Origin: Liopterus haemorrhoidalis
Taxonomy: Eukaryota > Arthropoda > Insecta > Coleoptera > Dytiscidae
Length of the DNA stretch: 64,000 bases
Assembly (NCBI GenBank): GCA_963971575.1
Contig: OZ020617.1
Span: forward strand, 39,900,606-39,964,605
Direction of reading: 5' to 3'
Shown: positions 9,523-18,860 of the stretch, in pieces
Numbering within the stretch: the stretch's first letter is position 1
Layout: each line of letters starts with the position of its first letter
Program-made: the position numbers and the translations under genes
Notes under the pieces: model-generated
What the model was told of the DNA's origin: nothing
Database searches by the model: none
The model's input: only the letters and a program-made list of their open reading frames with translations

Positions 9523-10757
9523 CTACAGCTCTTTGTAGGCCTTGGCGTTCTTCAAAAGAACCTTCCAACTTGCTCTATATTTTACCATCTGTTTCCAGTT
9601 TCGTATTTTTAATTTCTTCAGATCTTTTATGACGTCATCCATTTATCTTTTCCTTGGTCTAGTAGCACTTCTGCGGCCAGGAGGTGTTTGCATATAATAT
9701 GAATTTGGTCCGGTTGTTCTCATCAAGTCTCTCGACATGTTCAATCCATCTTAGTATGTTAAGCTTGACGCAGTGAGTGGCTCTTGACTGACCATATAAG
9801 TCATATAGTTCAAAATTATAACGTTTATGCCACATCTCTGCTCCTTCTGTATCGCCACATATGGTTCTTAATATTTTCCGCTCAAAACAGTCTAAGTGTG
9901 TTTCATCACATGCTTTCATTTTACACTGCTCAGAACCTTACAACGTCTAATTAGCGTATAGTAGAGTATGATTTAGTTCTTCTAGATATATTTTTAGACG
10001 TCAGTAGAACACGAAGTTTCTAAAAGGCTCGGCTTGCCTGCATTATTTGTTTACTTATCTGTGCTGTCATGTTGCCGTCATGCATTAAGAGGGTGCCAAG
10101 ATAATTAAATTCCTCTACTTTCTCCATATTGGAAGTGCCGAAAAAATGTTCTTGTGATTCAACCTGGTTCCGTAGATTCAACCCTATCTACATGTATCTG
10201 GTCTTATCTTCATTTATTAATAAGCCAAATTGCTCTGATGATGTTTGTAGGGTTATAATAATAATTTTTTCAAGCCAACAGTTGTTTGTCCTAATATTAC
10301 TAAGTATATCGTCTGCATATGCAAGTAGTTGTATCGGTCTGGTAAAATGGTAACTATGGTAACAATGCCCGACTCTCTTACTCCTTTTTCCAAAGTTATA
10401 TTGAAAAGTGAGCAGGATAGGGCATCTCCTTGTGGTAGTCCTTTTATGGCGGGTTGCTAACGTAAGAGTTTTAACTTGAGTTAGGCATAATTCTTACTTT
10501 AGCAACCGGCCATTAGTGAGTTAAAAGTGTATACCTATTTTTACTATACAGTGTACATTACGCATTGTTCTTTTTGTTATTCGTATGAGATGATTTGGTA
10601 TTTGTAATTCTTCCATTGCTTCATATAATTTTTCCCAAATAATCAAATCACACGCACTTTTAAAATTTGTGAAACTCATATGGATGTCGTTGTTAAATTC
10701 AGTGGCTTTTTCCATTATCTGATGATGTGAGATTATTTGGGATATTTGTAGGAACAT
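9523..10757 (-). pseudogene. LINE reverse-transcriptase C-terminal half, broken
   Basis: Reading on the minus strand, the first block (10757-10521) has FTNFKSACDLIIWEKLYEAM and IPNHLIRITKRTM, matching RT motifs before the active site. After the MITE comes KGLPQGDALSCSLFN, a classic RT motif. The C-terminal block (9919-9659) has FERKILRTICG, HKRYNFELYDLYG and LRWIEHVERLDENN, followed in another frame by RPRKRWMDDVIKDLKK. This tail is typical of RTE-like insect LINEs. Frames change several times and stops interrupt the sequence, so it is inactive. Clade assignment is from motif recognition only. Confidence 0.8.
10447..10512. mobile_element. 66-bp PIF/Harbinger-like MITE in a LINE
   Basis: TGGCGGGTTGCTAACGTAAG and, inverted, TGGCCGGTTGCTAAAGTAAG are the two ends. 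The flanks are TTA at 10444-10446 and 10513-10515, a 3-bp duplication as made by PIF/Harbinger transposases. Mentally removing the insert and one TTA rejoins the LINE RT sequence in frame at LTKGLPQGD, which supports the boundaries. A larger relative is at 56864-58127. Confidence 0.8.
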
Positions 10758-11084
10758 TTAACTAAAAGTTCATTAATCATTTTCAGTTTATGTTTAATGA
10801 TAAAAAATTGGGAAAATTTCTGTTTCCTTGGAAAAGTTAATTTACTGGAAAACTATTATCATTTGTGGTTCATTTGTGTTCTTCTTTTGTTTTTAATGTA
10901 TTTTTCGTGATAATTTTCCGCATAATTTCATTAATATATGCAATGCAGAGGTATTTTTTATGTCGCATAATTTAATTAGAAATCTGACTTGCAGCGTTAG
11001 CCATACTTATTGTTTACAGTTATGCAAATTAAATTATAATATAAAAATGGAAATGGAAAATAAAATAGACAATATTTACCCAGT
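10758..11084. other. AT-rich spacer
   Basis: No recognisable feature in about 330 bases between the LINE fragment and the split SINE. Confidence 0.5.
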
Positions 11085-11195
11085 TGTAGTGATAGGATGG
11101 TTGTCTATATTGTACGGGGACGCAGGTTCAAATTCCAGACAACACTACGAAATTTTCAGTATCTTCTGATACTGTGCTTAGATGTTGGACTCAGC
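11085..11195 (+). mobile_element. tRNA-derived SINE, left part (split)
   Basis: The head GATAGGATGGTTGTCTATAT...GGGGACGCAGGTTCAAATTCC has A- and B-box-like segments and is clearly related to the SINE at 33478-33768 (TAGGACGGTTGCCTATGGAG...GGGACGCTGATTCGA). The SINE is cut at GGACTCAGC by the element 11196-16910 and resumes at 16911. Its sequence across the junction (GACTCAGCCTCA) agrees with the unbroken copy. Confidence 0.7.
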
Positions 11196-11487
11196 CAAGA
11201 TTATTAAAGTAAAGGTTGTCTCGTAACTTGTAGTGGTGGGGGTAAATAGCGAAGCGACGTGTCATCTGTATGCTAACGGGACGTCAGGCTTTGTTTATCG
11301 TATATGTTATGTACACGTGAAGTTTGATTTTTGACTATAAATATCAAAATATCGTTTAATTTTTTGATTTTCTACTTGTTTTAATGTATTTTTTCTTTGA
11401 AAGGAGTGTTTCTTCGTTCTAAATAAATTTTCTTACATTCATTTTTTATGTGAAATGAAATATTTCAATATTTTAGTTTTAGGGTGT

Positions 11488-11774
11488 TGTTAGGATTTGC
11501 ACAGGGTGGTTTCGCGTAAGCACATATAACACAAGTTGAGTAACTTATTTATTGTGAAAACTAATATTACGAATAACTACATATGACACATTCACGTTGG
11601 ACCACACACAACGGTTAAACTTGACATACTGAAAATGTTTTGTGTGTTAAATTATCACAAAAATATAATCGTTCATTGTCTGCGGTCCAGACGCTAGTTC
11701 AGCATTTTCTGTGATACAGGCATCGCATGATATCTAAACATGTACCCAAACAAAACTGATTTAATTATCTAACA
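11488..11774 (-). repeat. Copia 3' LTR
   Basis: 287 bp, bounded by TGTTAGGATT and ATCTAACA. It is the downstream LTR in the sense of transcription and is preceded, on the minus strand, by the purine tract at 11775-11783. It should contain the polyadenylation site. Confidence 0.97.
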
Positions 11775-11783
11775 CTTCCCCTC
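11775..11783 (-). promoter_or_regulatory. Copia polypurine tract
   Basis: On the minus strand GAGGGGAAG abuts the 3' LTR directly. Such tracts resist RNase H and prime plus-strand DNA synthesis. Confidence 0.85.
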
Positions 11784-11812
11784 GATGCGTGTACCACTTG
11801 AACAATAACATA

Positions 11813-14800
11813 TTATTCAATGTTGAAAAATATCGAATTCATACAGCGAGTATGATTGGATTTTGGAAGTCCTTTCGTTAAGAAATCCGCGACCATATCT
11901 TCACTCGGCATGTACTTGGGTTCGATCAGCTTATCATTCACGGCTTGTCGAATGAAATGACATCGCACGTCGATGTGTTTACTTCTTCCGTGAATGGTGG
12001 GATTTTCAGCTAGACTTAGGGCTCCACGGTTGTCGTTGTAAAGTGTTGTTGGTTCCTTTACTTTTGCCCCAAGCTCTTGTAAAAGAGTGCGTAAATATAA
12101 CGCTTCCTTGGTTGCTTCGCTCAACCCCATATATTCCGCTTCAGTTGAGGATAGAGCGACAGTCCTCTGTTTTCTGGATTCCCACGACAATGGGCCGTTG
12201 TTTAACGTAAAAACGAATCCAGTGTATGAACGTCTGTCGACAGGACAATTTCCCCAGTCGGCGTCCACATAGCCTTCCAATGTCTTTGAGTTAGGGCCAT
12301 ATGACAAACCTAATTCTGTCGTTCCCTTCAAATAGCGCAGCACTCTCTTTGCTGCTATCCAGTGGGAATGTCCGAAGCAATTATTAAATTGGCTCAAATA
12401 ACTTACAGCGAAACTGATGTCGGGTCTCGTAGTAGTGGCCAGGTAGGACAATGCCCCGATTAGCTCGCGATATGGCAGCTTTGTATCTTCATCCGTTGGT
12501 TTCTCTTCGGGAAGTAGATTCGGACGAGGTAGCATCGGTGTACTTACGGGTTTACAGTCTGACATCCCGAAACGTCCTAGGATATCGAGTATATAACCCT
12601 TCTGAATCAGGATTATCTTCCCCTCCTTCCTTAGAAATTCTATTCCTAAGCAGTGGCTTGCTTCTCCAAGGTCTTTGACTTCTAAACTACGTCTTAGGTG
12701 TGACACTAAATTTTCAACAGACTTACGTTTCTTGGTCACGACCAAAATGTCGTCTACGTAGATGGCAATGAGTATGGTGTCCTCTCCTCTGTTAATACGG
12801 TAGATGCATGGGTCGGACTTGGTTGGTACAGCTCCGTACTTTCGAAGAATGTCGTCTAACTTTGTATGCCAATTTCTTCCAGCTTGCTTTAAGCCGTATA
12901 ATGATTTTTTCAGTCTGCATACTTTATCACCTTTTTGTAGTTCTTGAAGCATCTTCTCACACTTCTTGATAAATTTGTCAGCACGCTCTCCGCTCTCGAT
13001 GATTCTTTTCAAAGTTTCTGGAAGCAATTTCGGGAGCTCCATGTGAATCTCTTCTTCCAACTCTCCGTTTAAGTAGGCAGTTGTGACGTCGAGCTGATAA
13101 ATTTTCATATTTTCTTGAGCAGCAAGGCTTATTAAGCTTCTGATGGAACTTGTCCGGGCAACAGGAGCGAACGTCTGGTTAAAATGGATTCCTGGCTGCT
13201 GTGCAAAACCTTGTGCAATAAGACGCGCCTTCCTTCTTTCTAGATTACCATCTGCTTTATATTTGTTTCGCAGTACAATTCGGCTTCCGATAACACGCTG
13301 GTCTTTGGGGCGGTCGACCAATATCCATGTATCGTTTTTTATGACTGATCTAAGTTCACAGGAGATAGCGTCGTGCCAGTCTTCGGCATCCGGTCCTTTC
13401 AAAGCAGTAACTAGTGGAACTTCAGCAATGAGAGACGACTCTTCATCATTGTTTGTTTCTTCTTCGATTTCTTCCAAATCAGTGGAACTGTTTTGAGGTT
13501 CCAGTGGCTTTGCGTATTCAAGCCGGGGTCTTCCTCGTGATCCTGTTCGCAATTTTCTAGGGCGACCACGACCTCTTCGGGGTGGAGGTGCCGAAACATT
13601 TCCTGGTACATCGATGGGTTGTACTTCATTCTCGGCATTCTCGTCGTCTTCAGTTTCCTTGATTTGTATTTCGACTGTTTCTTTTCGGTCGTCCATCTCC
13701 TTGGGTATGAAGTCTGCGAATCCTTCTCCTTTGTCGATTTTGGTCTTCGAGAACCTTACGTCTCTGTAAATTCCTACTTTTCTTTGTTTTGGTAGCCAGA
13801 TTCTAAATCCCTTGGAATGGTGATCGTATCCAAGAAATATTCCGTCCAGGCTCTTTGGTTCCAACTTTCCTCGTCCTGGTTTTCTGTTTAGGAAATATAC
13901 TTTTGACCCAAATTCTTGTAGTTGACTTAAGTCGGCCTTCTTTCCCGTCCATACTTCTATTGGACTTAGACCATTTAGACTCTTGGTAGGGCAACGATTT
14001 CGTATGTAATTCGCAGTACTGATTGCTTCAGCCCAAAAACTTGGTGGAAGATCTGCTTGGATGAGTAGACATCTTGCCATTTCCATTAGAGTTCTGTTCT
14101 TCCTTTCAGCGATCCCATTCTGTTCAGGAGTAAACGGGACTGTCAATCGCCTAATGATCCCTTTCTTTTTGAGGAATTCGTCAACTTGCTTGTTCGTGTA
14201 TTCCGTACCGTTATCTGTTTGTAGGCATTTGACCCTTTTTCCGGTTTGGGTTTCCATCATAGAAATTACTTCTTTTGTTATTTCAGCAACTTCATCCTTG
14301 GATTTGACGAACCGTATTTCACACCATCTCGAGTTATCGTCGATGTATGTGACAAAATAACGAGCCTTTCCAAGCGACTCGACACGCATGGGTCCACACA
14401 CGTCGGAATGTATAATAGCCAGCATTTCTGATTCCCGTTCTGACTTCTTTGGAAATGCGTTCCGTGTCATTTTACCTCGGTGACATACATCGCAGTCCAA
14501 TTTTTCAATAACTCGCGCAGGGTCCATATCTGCGATTTGACCGTTCTTTATTAATTCGCGAACGTCGGCTACGTTGAGATGACCTAAGCGTCGGTGCCAT
14601 ATCATCAACAGTTCGGAAGAATTCTTCACGGCAAGAGCTGTGCTTCGTGTCTCGCTTGTCTCTTTCGTTTGTTTTTCGCGCGCGTAGTACAAGTCACCAA
14701 TCCGATCGGCAACTAGCATCACTTTTCCTTTTCGATCGTAAACTAATGCAATATCTTTCTTAAAAATCACTTTAGCACCACTGTTAGTAATTTTTCCGAC

Positions 14801-15889
14801 CGATAGTAAGTTCGTGCGTAAATCCGGCACATGTAAAGTCTCAAGTATTGAAAGTTTTTTAGTATCACCGTAAATGTCCGCTGATAGCGATGCGGTTCCT
14901 TTTCCAACAATGTCCGAAGAATGATTGCTCGCCATGTTCAATGTTCCTTTTGCACTGCTAAGATCTACGAAATCGCTAGCTTCCTTGCAAATATGTGATG
15001 TTGCGCCACTGTCTAAACACCATCTCGCGTTATGATGCGTTGTTCCCGCGTGAAAAGCGTCCGCAGTGTACATAACGTTTCCCGCACTTTTAACATCTTG
15101 TTTTGATTTTTCACGAGATCTACAATCCGCGGCTTTATGTCCGATTTTCCCACAATTATGGCAACGAAATTTAAACACTTTATTTTTATCGCGATCTTCC
15201 GATTTTGAGTACTTTTCTTTATACGCGAAACGCGATTTATTAATTTTCTTTTGTGAGTACATGGCAGTCTGTGTATCATTAGCGGTGTCACTTTTATTTT
15301 TATTTTTACGTGCATCACTTTCTTCAATTATTTTAATGCGAAGAATCTCCGGTGACGGTAGTTCGTCGCGCGATTCGATTGCACACCTAAAATTTTCGAA
15401 ACATGACGGTAGACTGTACAGTAGCATGATGGCCAGTAGATCCGGGTTTATGTCAATTTCCATTTCTCCGAGCTTATCCACGGCATCAAAAAACTTTGAG
15501 ACATGATCACGAACATCTTCGACTTCATTCATCCGTAAAAGGGTTAGTTGTTTCAACAGGGTAGCCTTACGAGCAGGTCCCTTGGATGAATAATATTCTT
15601 CCAACTTTGTCCAAACCGCGCGCGATGTAACACAGTTTTTAACAAGTTTCAGTTCCGACGCACCGATGCACAGTATTATGTCCGATTTAGCCTTTAAATC
15701 GTTTTTAATCCACGCTTTCGCTGCATTTTCTGAGTTTGTATCACCCGTTACCACGGTTGGTTGAACACATTCCCCATTTACGTATGTCCACGCGTCATTT
15801 TTAATTAATAATGCTTGCATTTGCATTCGCCAAGTGTCATAGTTTTCTTTGTTCAGCGCTTCAATACGCGTAAAGTTTTGTGCACTCAT
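11813..15889 (-). CDS. Copia Gag-Pol polyprotein, 1358 aa, intact
   Basis: One uninterrupted frame encodes all proteins of a Ty1/copia element. In order: a Gag region from residue 1 with a CX2CX4HX4C zinc knuckle at residues 243-256 (CHNCGKIGHKAADC), the aspartic protease motif DSGAT at 293, and an integrase HHCC finger (WHRRLGHLN...CDVCHRGK). The integrase core follows (HSDVCGPM, LQTDNGTEY, PEQNGIAERKNRT), then reverse transcriptase (QLDVTTAYLNG, YGLKQAGRNWH, active site YVDDILVV) and RNase H (DADWGNC, SSTEAEYM). Integrase before reverse transcriptase defines the copia order. The start at 15889 gives a normal Gag N-terminus (MSAQNFTRIEALNKENYDTW) and a leader of about 109 nt after the LTR. 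All key residues are present and no stop or frameshift is seen. Gag and Pol share one frame, so Gag excess probably depends on RNA splicing, as in Drosophila copia. Confidence 0.98.
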   Translation of the reverse strand: MSAQNFTRIEALNKENYDTWRMQMQALLIKNDAWTYVNGECVQPTVVTGDTNSENAAKAWIKNDLKAKSDIILCIGASELKLVKNCVTSRAVWTKLEEYYSSKGPARKATLLKQLTLLRMNEVEDVRDHVSKFFDAVDKLGEMEIDINPDLLAIMLLYSLPSCFENFRCAIESRDELPSPEILRIKIIEESDARKNKNKSDTANDTQTAMYSQKKINKSRFAYKEKYSKSEDRDKNKVFKFRCHNCGKIGHKAADCRSREKSKQDVKSAGNVMYTADAFHAGTTHHNARWCLDSGATSHICKEASDFVDLSSAKGTLNMASNHSSDIVGKGTASLSADIYGDTKKLSILETLHVPDLRTNLLSVGKITNSGAKVIFKKDIALVYDRKGKVMLVADRIGDLYYAREKQTKETSETRSTALAVKNSSELLMIWHRRLGHLNVADVRELIKNGQIADMDPARVIEKLDCDVCHRGKMTRNAFPKKSERESEMLAIIHSDVCGPMRVESLGKARYFVTYIDDNSRWCEIRFVKSKDEVAEITKEVISMMETQTGKRVKCLQTDNGTEYTNKQVDEFLKKKGIIRRLTVPFTPEQNGIAERKNRTLMEMARCLLIQADLPPSFWAEAISTANYIRNRCPTKSLNGLSPIEVWTGKKADLSQLQEFGSKVYFLNRKPGRGKLEPKSLDGIFLGYDHHSKGFRIWLPKQRKVGIYRDVRFSKTKIDKGEGFADFIPKEMDDRKETVEIQIKETEDDENAENEVQPIDVPGNVSAPPPRRGRGRPRKLRTGSRGRPRLEYAKPLEPQNSSTDLEEIEEETNNDEESSLIAEVPLVTALKGPDAEDWHDAISCELRSVIKNDTWILVDRPKDQRVIGSRIVLRNKYKADGNLERRKARLIAQGFAQQPGIHFNQTFAPVARTSSIRSLISLAAQENMKIYQLDVTTAYLNGELEEEIHMELPKLLPETLKRIIESGERADKFIKKCEKMLQELQKGDKVCRLKKSLYGLKQAGRNWHTKLDDILRKYGAVPTKSDPCIYRINRGEDTILIAIYVDDILVVTKKRKSVENLVSHLRRSLEVKDLGEASHCLGIEFLRKEGKIILIQKGYILDILGRFGMSDCKPVSTPMLPRPNLLPEEKPTDEDTKLPYRELIGALSYLATTTRPDISFAVSYLSQFNNCFGHSHWIAAKRVLRYLKGTTELGLSYGPNSKTLEGYVDADWGNCPVDRRSYTGFVFTLNNGPLSWESRKQRTVALSSTEAEYMGLSEATKEALYLRTLLQELGAKVKEPTTLYNDNRGALSLAENPTIHGRSKHIDVRCHFIRQAVNDKLIEPKYMPSEDMVADFLTKGLPKSNHTRCMNSIFFNIE

Positions 15890-15982
15890 GTTTATTTCAC
15901 TTTGTCACTTAACTGGACACTAAAACACTGCACATAAACCGATTCCACGTACTTACCGAACTTCCTTGATTATATGCGACGC

Positions 15983-15998
15983 ACCTGGGCCCATAACC
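15983..15998 (-). promoter_or_regulatory. Copia primer-binding site (initiator tRNA-Met half)
   Basis: On the minus strand the sequence right after the 5' LTR begins GGTTATGGGCCCAGGTG. It complements the anticodon arm of initiator tRNA-Met (CUGGGCCCAUAACC), not its 3' end. Drosophila copia is known to prime from this internal site using a cleaved half-tRNA, so the same mechanism is likely here. Confidence 0.85.
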
Positions 15999-16285
15999 TG
16001 TTAGGATTTGCACAGGGTGGTTTCGCGTAAGCACATATAACACAAGTTGAGTAACTTATTTATTGTGAAAACTAATATTACGAATAACTACATATGACAC
16101 ATTCACGTTGGACCACACACAACGGTTAAACTTGACATACTGAAAATGTTTTGTGTGTTAAATTATCACAAAAATATAATCGTTCATTGTCTGCGGTCCA
16201 GACGCTAGTTCAGCATTTTCTGTGATACAGGCATCGCATGATATCTAAACATGTACCCAAACAAAACTGATTTAAATATCTAACA
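15999..16285 (-). repeat. Copia 5' LTR (promoter LTR)
   Basis: 287 bp, identical to the other LTR except at 16276. On the minus strand this LTR precedes the polyprotein and should hold the promoter. Confidence 0.97.
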
Positions 16286-16910
16286 GGTGTCCACCCCGTA
16301 ACTACCCTGCAAATAAGATTTGTTTTCTTATAAACAATTTTTATTGTATAGTTTTTTCTGTTAAGATAGTTCTATTAATAAATGAAATATTTTAAGTTTT
16401 TTAGTACCAGTTTTAACCCAGGAACACCCCCTATGAAAGAAAATTTTGAGATATCATGCCTATATTTGATCCTGGTTCTACTCGAAGGGTCTATTGTACG
16501 AAATTTCGTTAAAATACGTCCAGCCGTTTTTAAAAACAGATATGACCTCCAATTTTGTTACTTACTATATTATTATAGCAATCTGTTTTTATTTAAATAT
16601 TCCTAAAATTAGATTTGTATTCGATTTTATTGTTATTTATTAACTATAATACAAATACCCATTCCCTTAAATTTTATATAAATCAGTTTAAAATTTCCAT
16701 AGGTTTTTATTTATAATTTATTCAGTAAAACTGTCAATAAATGCAACTGAAATAAATTTCTATTATGAATATAGTCAATATAAATATTTAAAAACATGTA
16801 TCATCCATATTAATTTTGTATGCTAGTTTGAACTACGCATAATGTGACGTATTCCCTTCACGCTCTGATTGGTCAGAAGTTACGAGACAACCTTTACTTT
16901 AATAATCTTG

Positions 16911-16990
16911 GGACTCAGCCTCATATGCGACAATCCTCCGCACTTGTTGGCAGTGAATAAGTATCTGTACTGTACTATAGTTCGGAGAGC
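16911..16990 (+). mobile_element. SINE, right part (split)
   Basis: Continuation of the SINE begun at 11085-11195 after the 9-bp duplication GGACTCAGC. Its sequence (GGACTCAGCCTCA, then AATAAGTATCTGTACTG) resembles the matching part of the unbroken copy around 33580-33640. The right boundary is approximate. Confidence 0.55.
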
Positions 16991-17322
16991 TGGATCTTGG
17001 TGCATCTATCGAAGAGTCTTGTATTGAAGAAAAATAATACTCAATAATAACAAATAAATTTATTTATTTGGTGCACTAAGTGGGTACTAAATTCTAACAT
17101 TGACACAAATCGATTCCGTAATTATGAACAAGCCATGTGAATCTGGCTAGACTACAGTAATTTGTGAATTAACTTAATCTGTGGACAGCACTAAATTCAT
17201 ATATGTCACCAATTAGCACTAAATTATTAGAACAAAAAAAAAATCGATTCCGTGTCTATGGCTCAGCTACGTGAACATGGCTTGATATTTGCTTTTTATC
17301 AATAACTTTTTAGCAAATAGAG
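16991..17322. other. AT-rich spacer
   Basis: No gene or paired repeat recognised. Confidence 0.45.
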
Positions 17323-17408
17323 CCCAAAGAATATAGGGCATATAATAGCACGAAATGGGCACTAAATTATTTGCACAATTTTTTATGTATGTATTTATTT
17401 TATTATTA
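17323..17408 (-). repeat. Dispersed repeat, inverted copy of 9269-9347
   Basis: The reverse complement of this stretch matches 9269-9347 apart from a few substitutions and a 4-base CATA addition. It ends in a TTATTATTATT run. Confidence 0.75.
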
Positions 17409-18272
17409 TTATTATTTTTACCTTTTGAAATGGCAATTGTTCGCTTTCCGACGCAAGTTTCTTTAGACTACTTGTCGTAATAGTGGGTTATGCCTGTTGG
17501 ACTACATATTAGTATTAAAAATATCAAAATACAGGTGTGCCTCGTAATAACAACCCTTTAGAATCGTTAAGTAATTAAAAAAGTCCACTATTCGAAATAA
17601 ATTTTTTTGTACTTATCGAAAAGCCTATTGGTGAATGTACTGCACCGAAATCGTCATATACGGGCCTAACTGACGAAAATATCACATTTGTGAATAAAAT
17701 TAACACTGTAGACCTCATTTTAAGAAAATGTTTAAGCATACTAACTACAGAATACAGGTATCCCCGACTTACGACCAAGTTCCGTTCCGAAGGGTTGGTC
17801 GTAAGTCGGGGAATTTACAAAATAAGTATACATATCTTACCCCCCCCCCCATCATGGTTTTAACTTCAATATAATATGTTAAATCCCGAGTTATTGACTG
17901 CAAATACTTGAAAAAAGACGAAAAAAAATTAACAAAATTGGTCTTACCTGGAGAAAAAAATACAATTTTTATTTGAAGACTGGAAGAAAATAAAGTGCAA
18001 GAAACGTTAGAAATCATAGAAATATAGAATTAAAAAAAAAAACGTACATTGCATATAGGAATAATTTTTATTTTATACAAACTTGGATTTTCCGAGTCCA
18101 GTGGCTTTTATACTTAGAAAGGATGCTTATATTAAAAAGGGGCGTAATTGAAGTACATAGTTAGTCATAAAAATAATTTTACCTGTAGCATTGCAAGTGA
18201 ATTTGACCAATATTTGCTTGTTTCTAGGGTTTTGTAGGTATGACCAAAAAACCCTTATACCGTCATTTTGTC

Positions 18273-18273
<1 letters not shown>

Positions 18274-18322
<49 letters not shown>
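18274..18322. repeat. (CTGT)n microsatellite
   Basis: About twelve CTGT units. The 3' flank (AAACGGCTAAACCTAGAGAG and TTGAAATTTGGCATGC) has the look of other GTCT-bearing insect repeats, possibly a second Helitron-like family. Confidence 0.9.
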
Positions 18323-18778
18323 TCGGTAAAAATTGTAGCCAAACGGCTAAACCTAGAGAGTTGAAATTTGGCATGCTTATACAACTCTTTGACCCGCACA
18401 TAGAAAAAATACTAAAACATCTAAAAAACATATCCCCCTAAAAATATAAACAAATATGTGCTCATCGAAAAAAAAAATATTTTTTTATAATTCTGAGTAG
18501 GGTATCAAATGAAAGCCCTTGGTACGTGGATTAACGATCAAATTTTTATTTTTGCAAAATAAATTATTTTGAAGCGATTTTTGCCAAAGTTGTGCAAAAA
18601 ATGTCCAGATGGCTTAAACTAAAAATCTGAAAAAATTCTAAGTAATGTACATTGGTGTGAACCGGAATAGTTCAACAGGAATTTTTGATCAGATTAGGTT
18701 TTTGGAAAAAAACGCATTTTTTGTGATTTTTTGCTAATAATGTACACAAGTTATAGCTTTGTAACAAGCAATACTCTA

Positions 18779-18860
18779 ACGTGTGTGCTGGTCTAGTGGT
18801 ATTTGACGCTGACTTTTGACCCATGTAACCCGATCCGATAGGGATCGAACCCTGGAGAAG
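18779..18860 (+). mobile_element. tRNA-like SINE head
   Basis: TGGTCTAGTGGTATTTGACG (A-box) and GGGATCGAACCCTGG (B-box) are spaced as in a tRNA, followed by a (TA)n and T tract. The acceptor-stem halves do not pair, so it is not a functional tRNA gene. Confidence 0.5.

Larger units (their letters stand above)
9500..10757 (-). mobile_element. 5'-truncated RTE-type LINE with nested MITE
   Basis: Minus-strand remnants of one non-LTR retrotransposon lie in collinear order. The 3' end is a GATGATGATGAT-type simple tail (about 9500-9518), usual for this LINE type, immediately after the stop codon at 9523-9525. The fragment starts inside the reverse-transcriptase domain, so the 5' half is missing. 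A 66-bp MITE (10447-10512) interrupts the domain. Confidence 0.85.
11488..16285 (-). mobile_element. Complete Ty1/copia LTR retrotransposon
   Basis: A 4798-bp element on the minus strand. It has 287-bp LTRs (TGTTA...TAACA), a 5-bp target duplication GGTGT at 11483-11487 and 16286-16290, a primer-binding site next to the upstream LTR, a purine tract next to the downstream LTR, and one intact polyprotein frame. The LTRs differ at a single position (11765 T versus 16276 A), so it inserted recently and may still be able to move. It lies inside the TIR element 11196-16910. Confidence 0.98.
11196..16910. mobile_element. TIR element with 9-bp target duplication, split by copia
   Basis: CAAGATTATTAAAGTAAAGG starts perfect inverted ends of 34 bp at 11196-11229 and 16877-16910. 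The flanks carry an exact 9-bp duplication GGACTCAGC at 11187-11195 and 16911-16919. Without the nested copia element and its 5-bp duplication it would be about 912 bp with no coding capacity. A 9-bp duplication is usual for Mutator-like elements, but the superfamily is inference. Confidence 0.88.

Noticed and set aside
12087..15506. Plus-strand and alternative-frame open frames inside the copia element
   Set aside because: Shadows of the 1358-codon polyprotein on the minus strand.
18779..18860. A functional tRNA gene
   Set aside because: A- and B-boxes are present but the acceptor stem does not pair and the anticodon arm is poor; a SINE head fits better.
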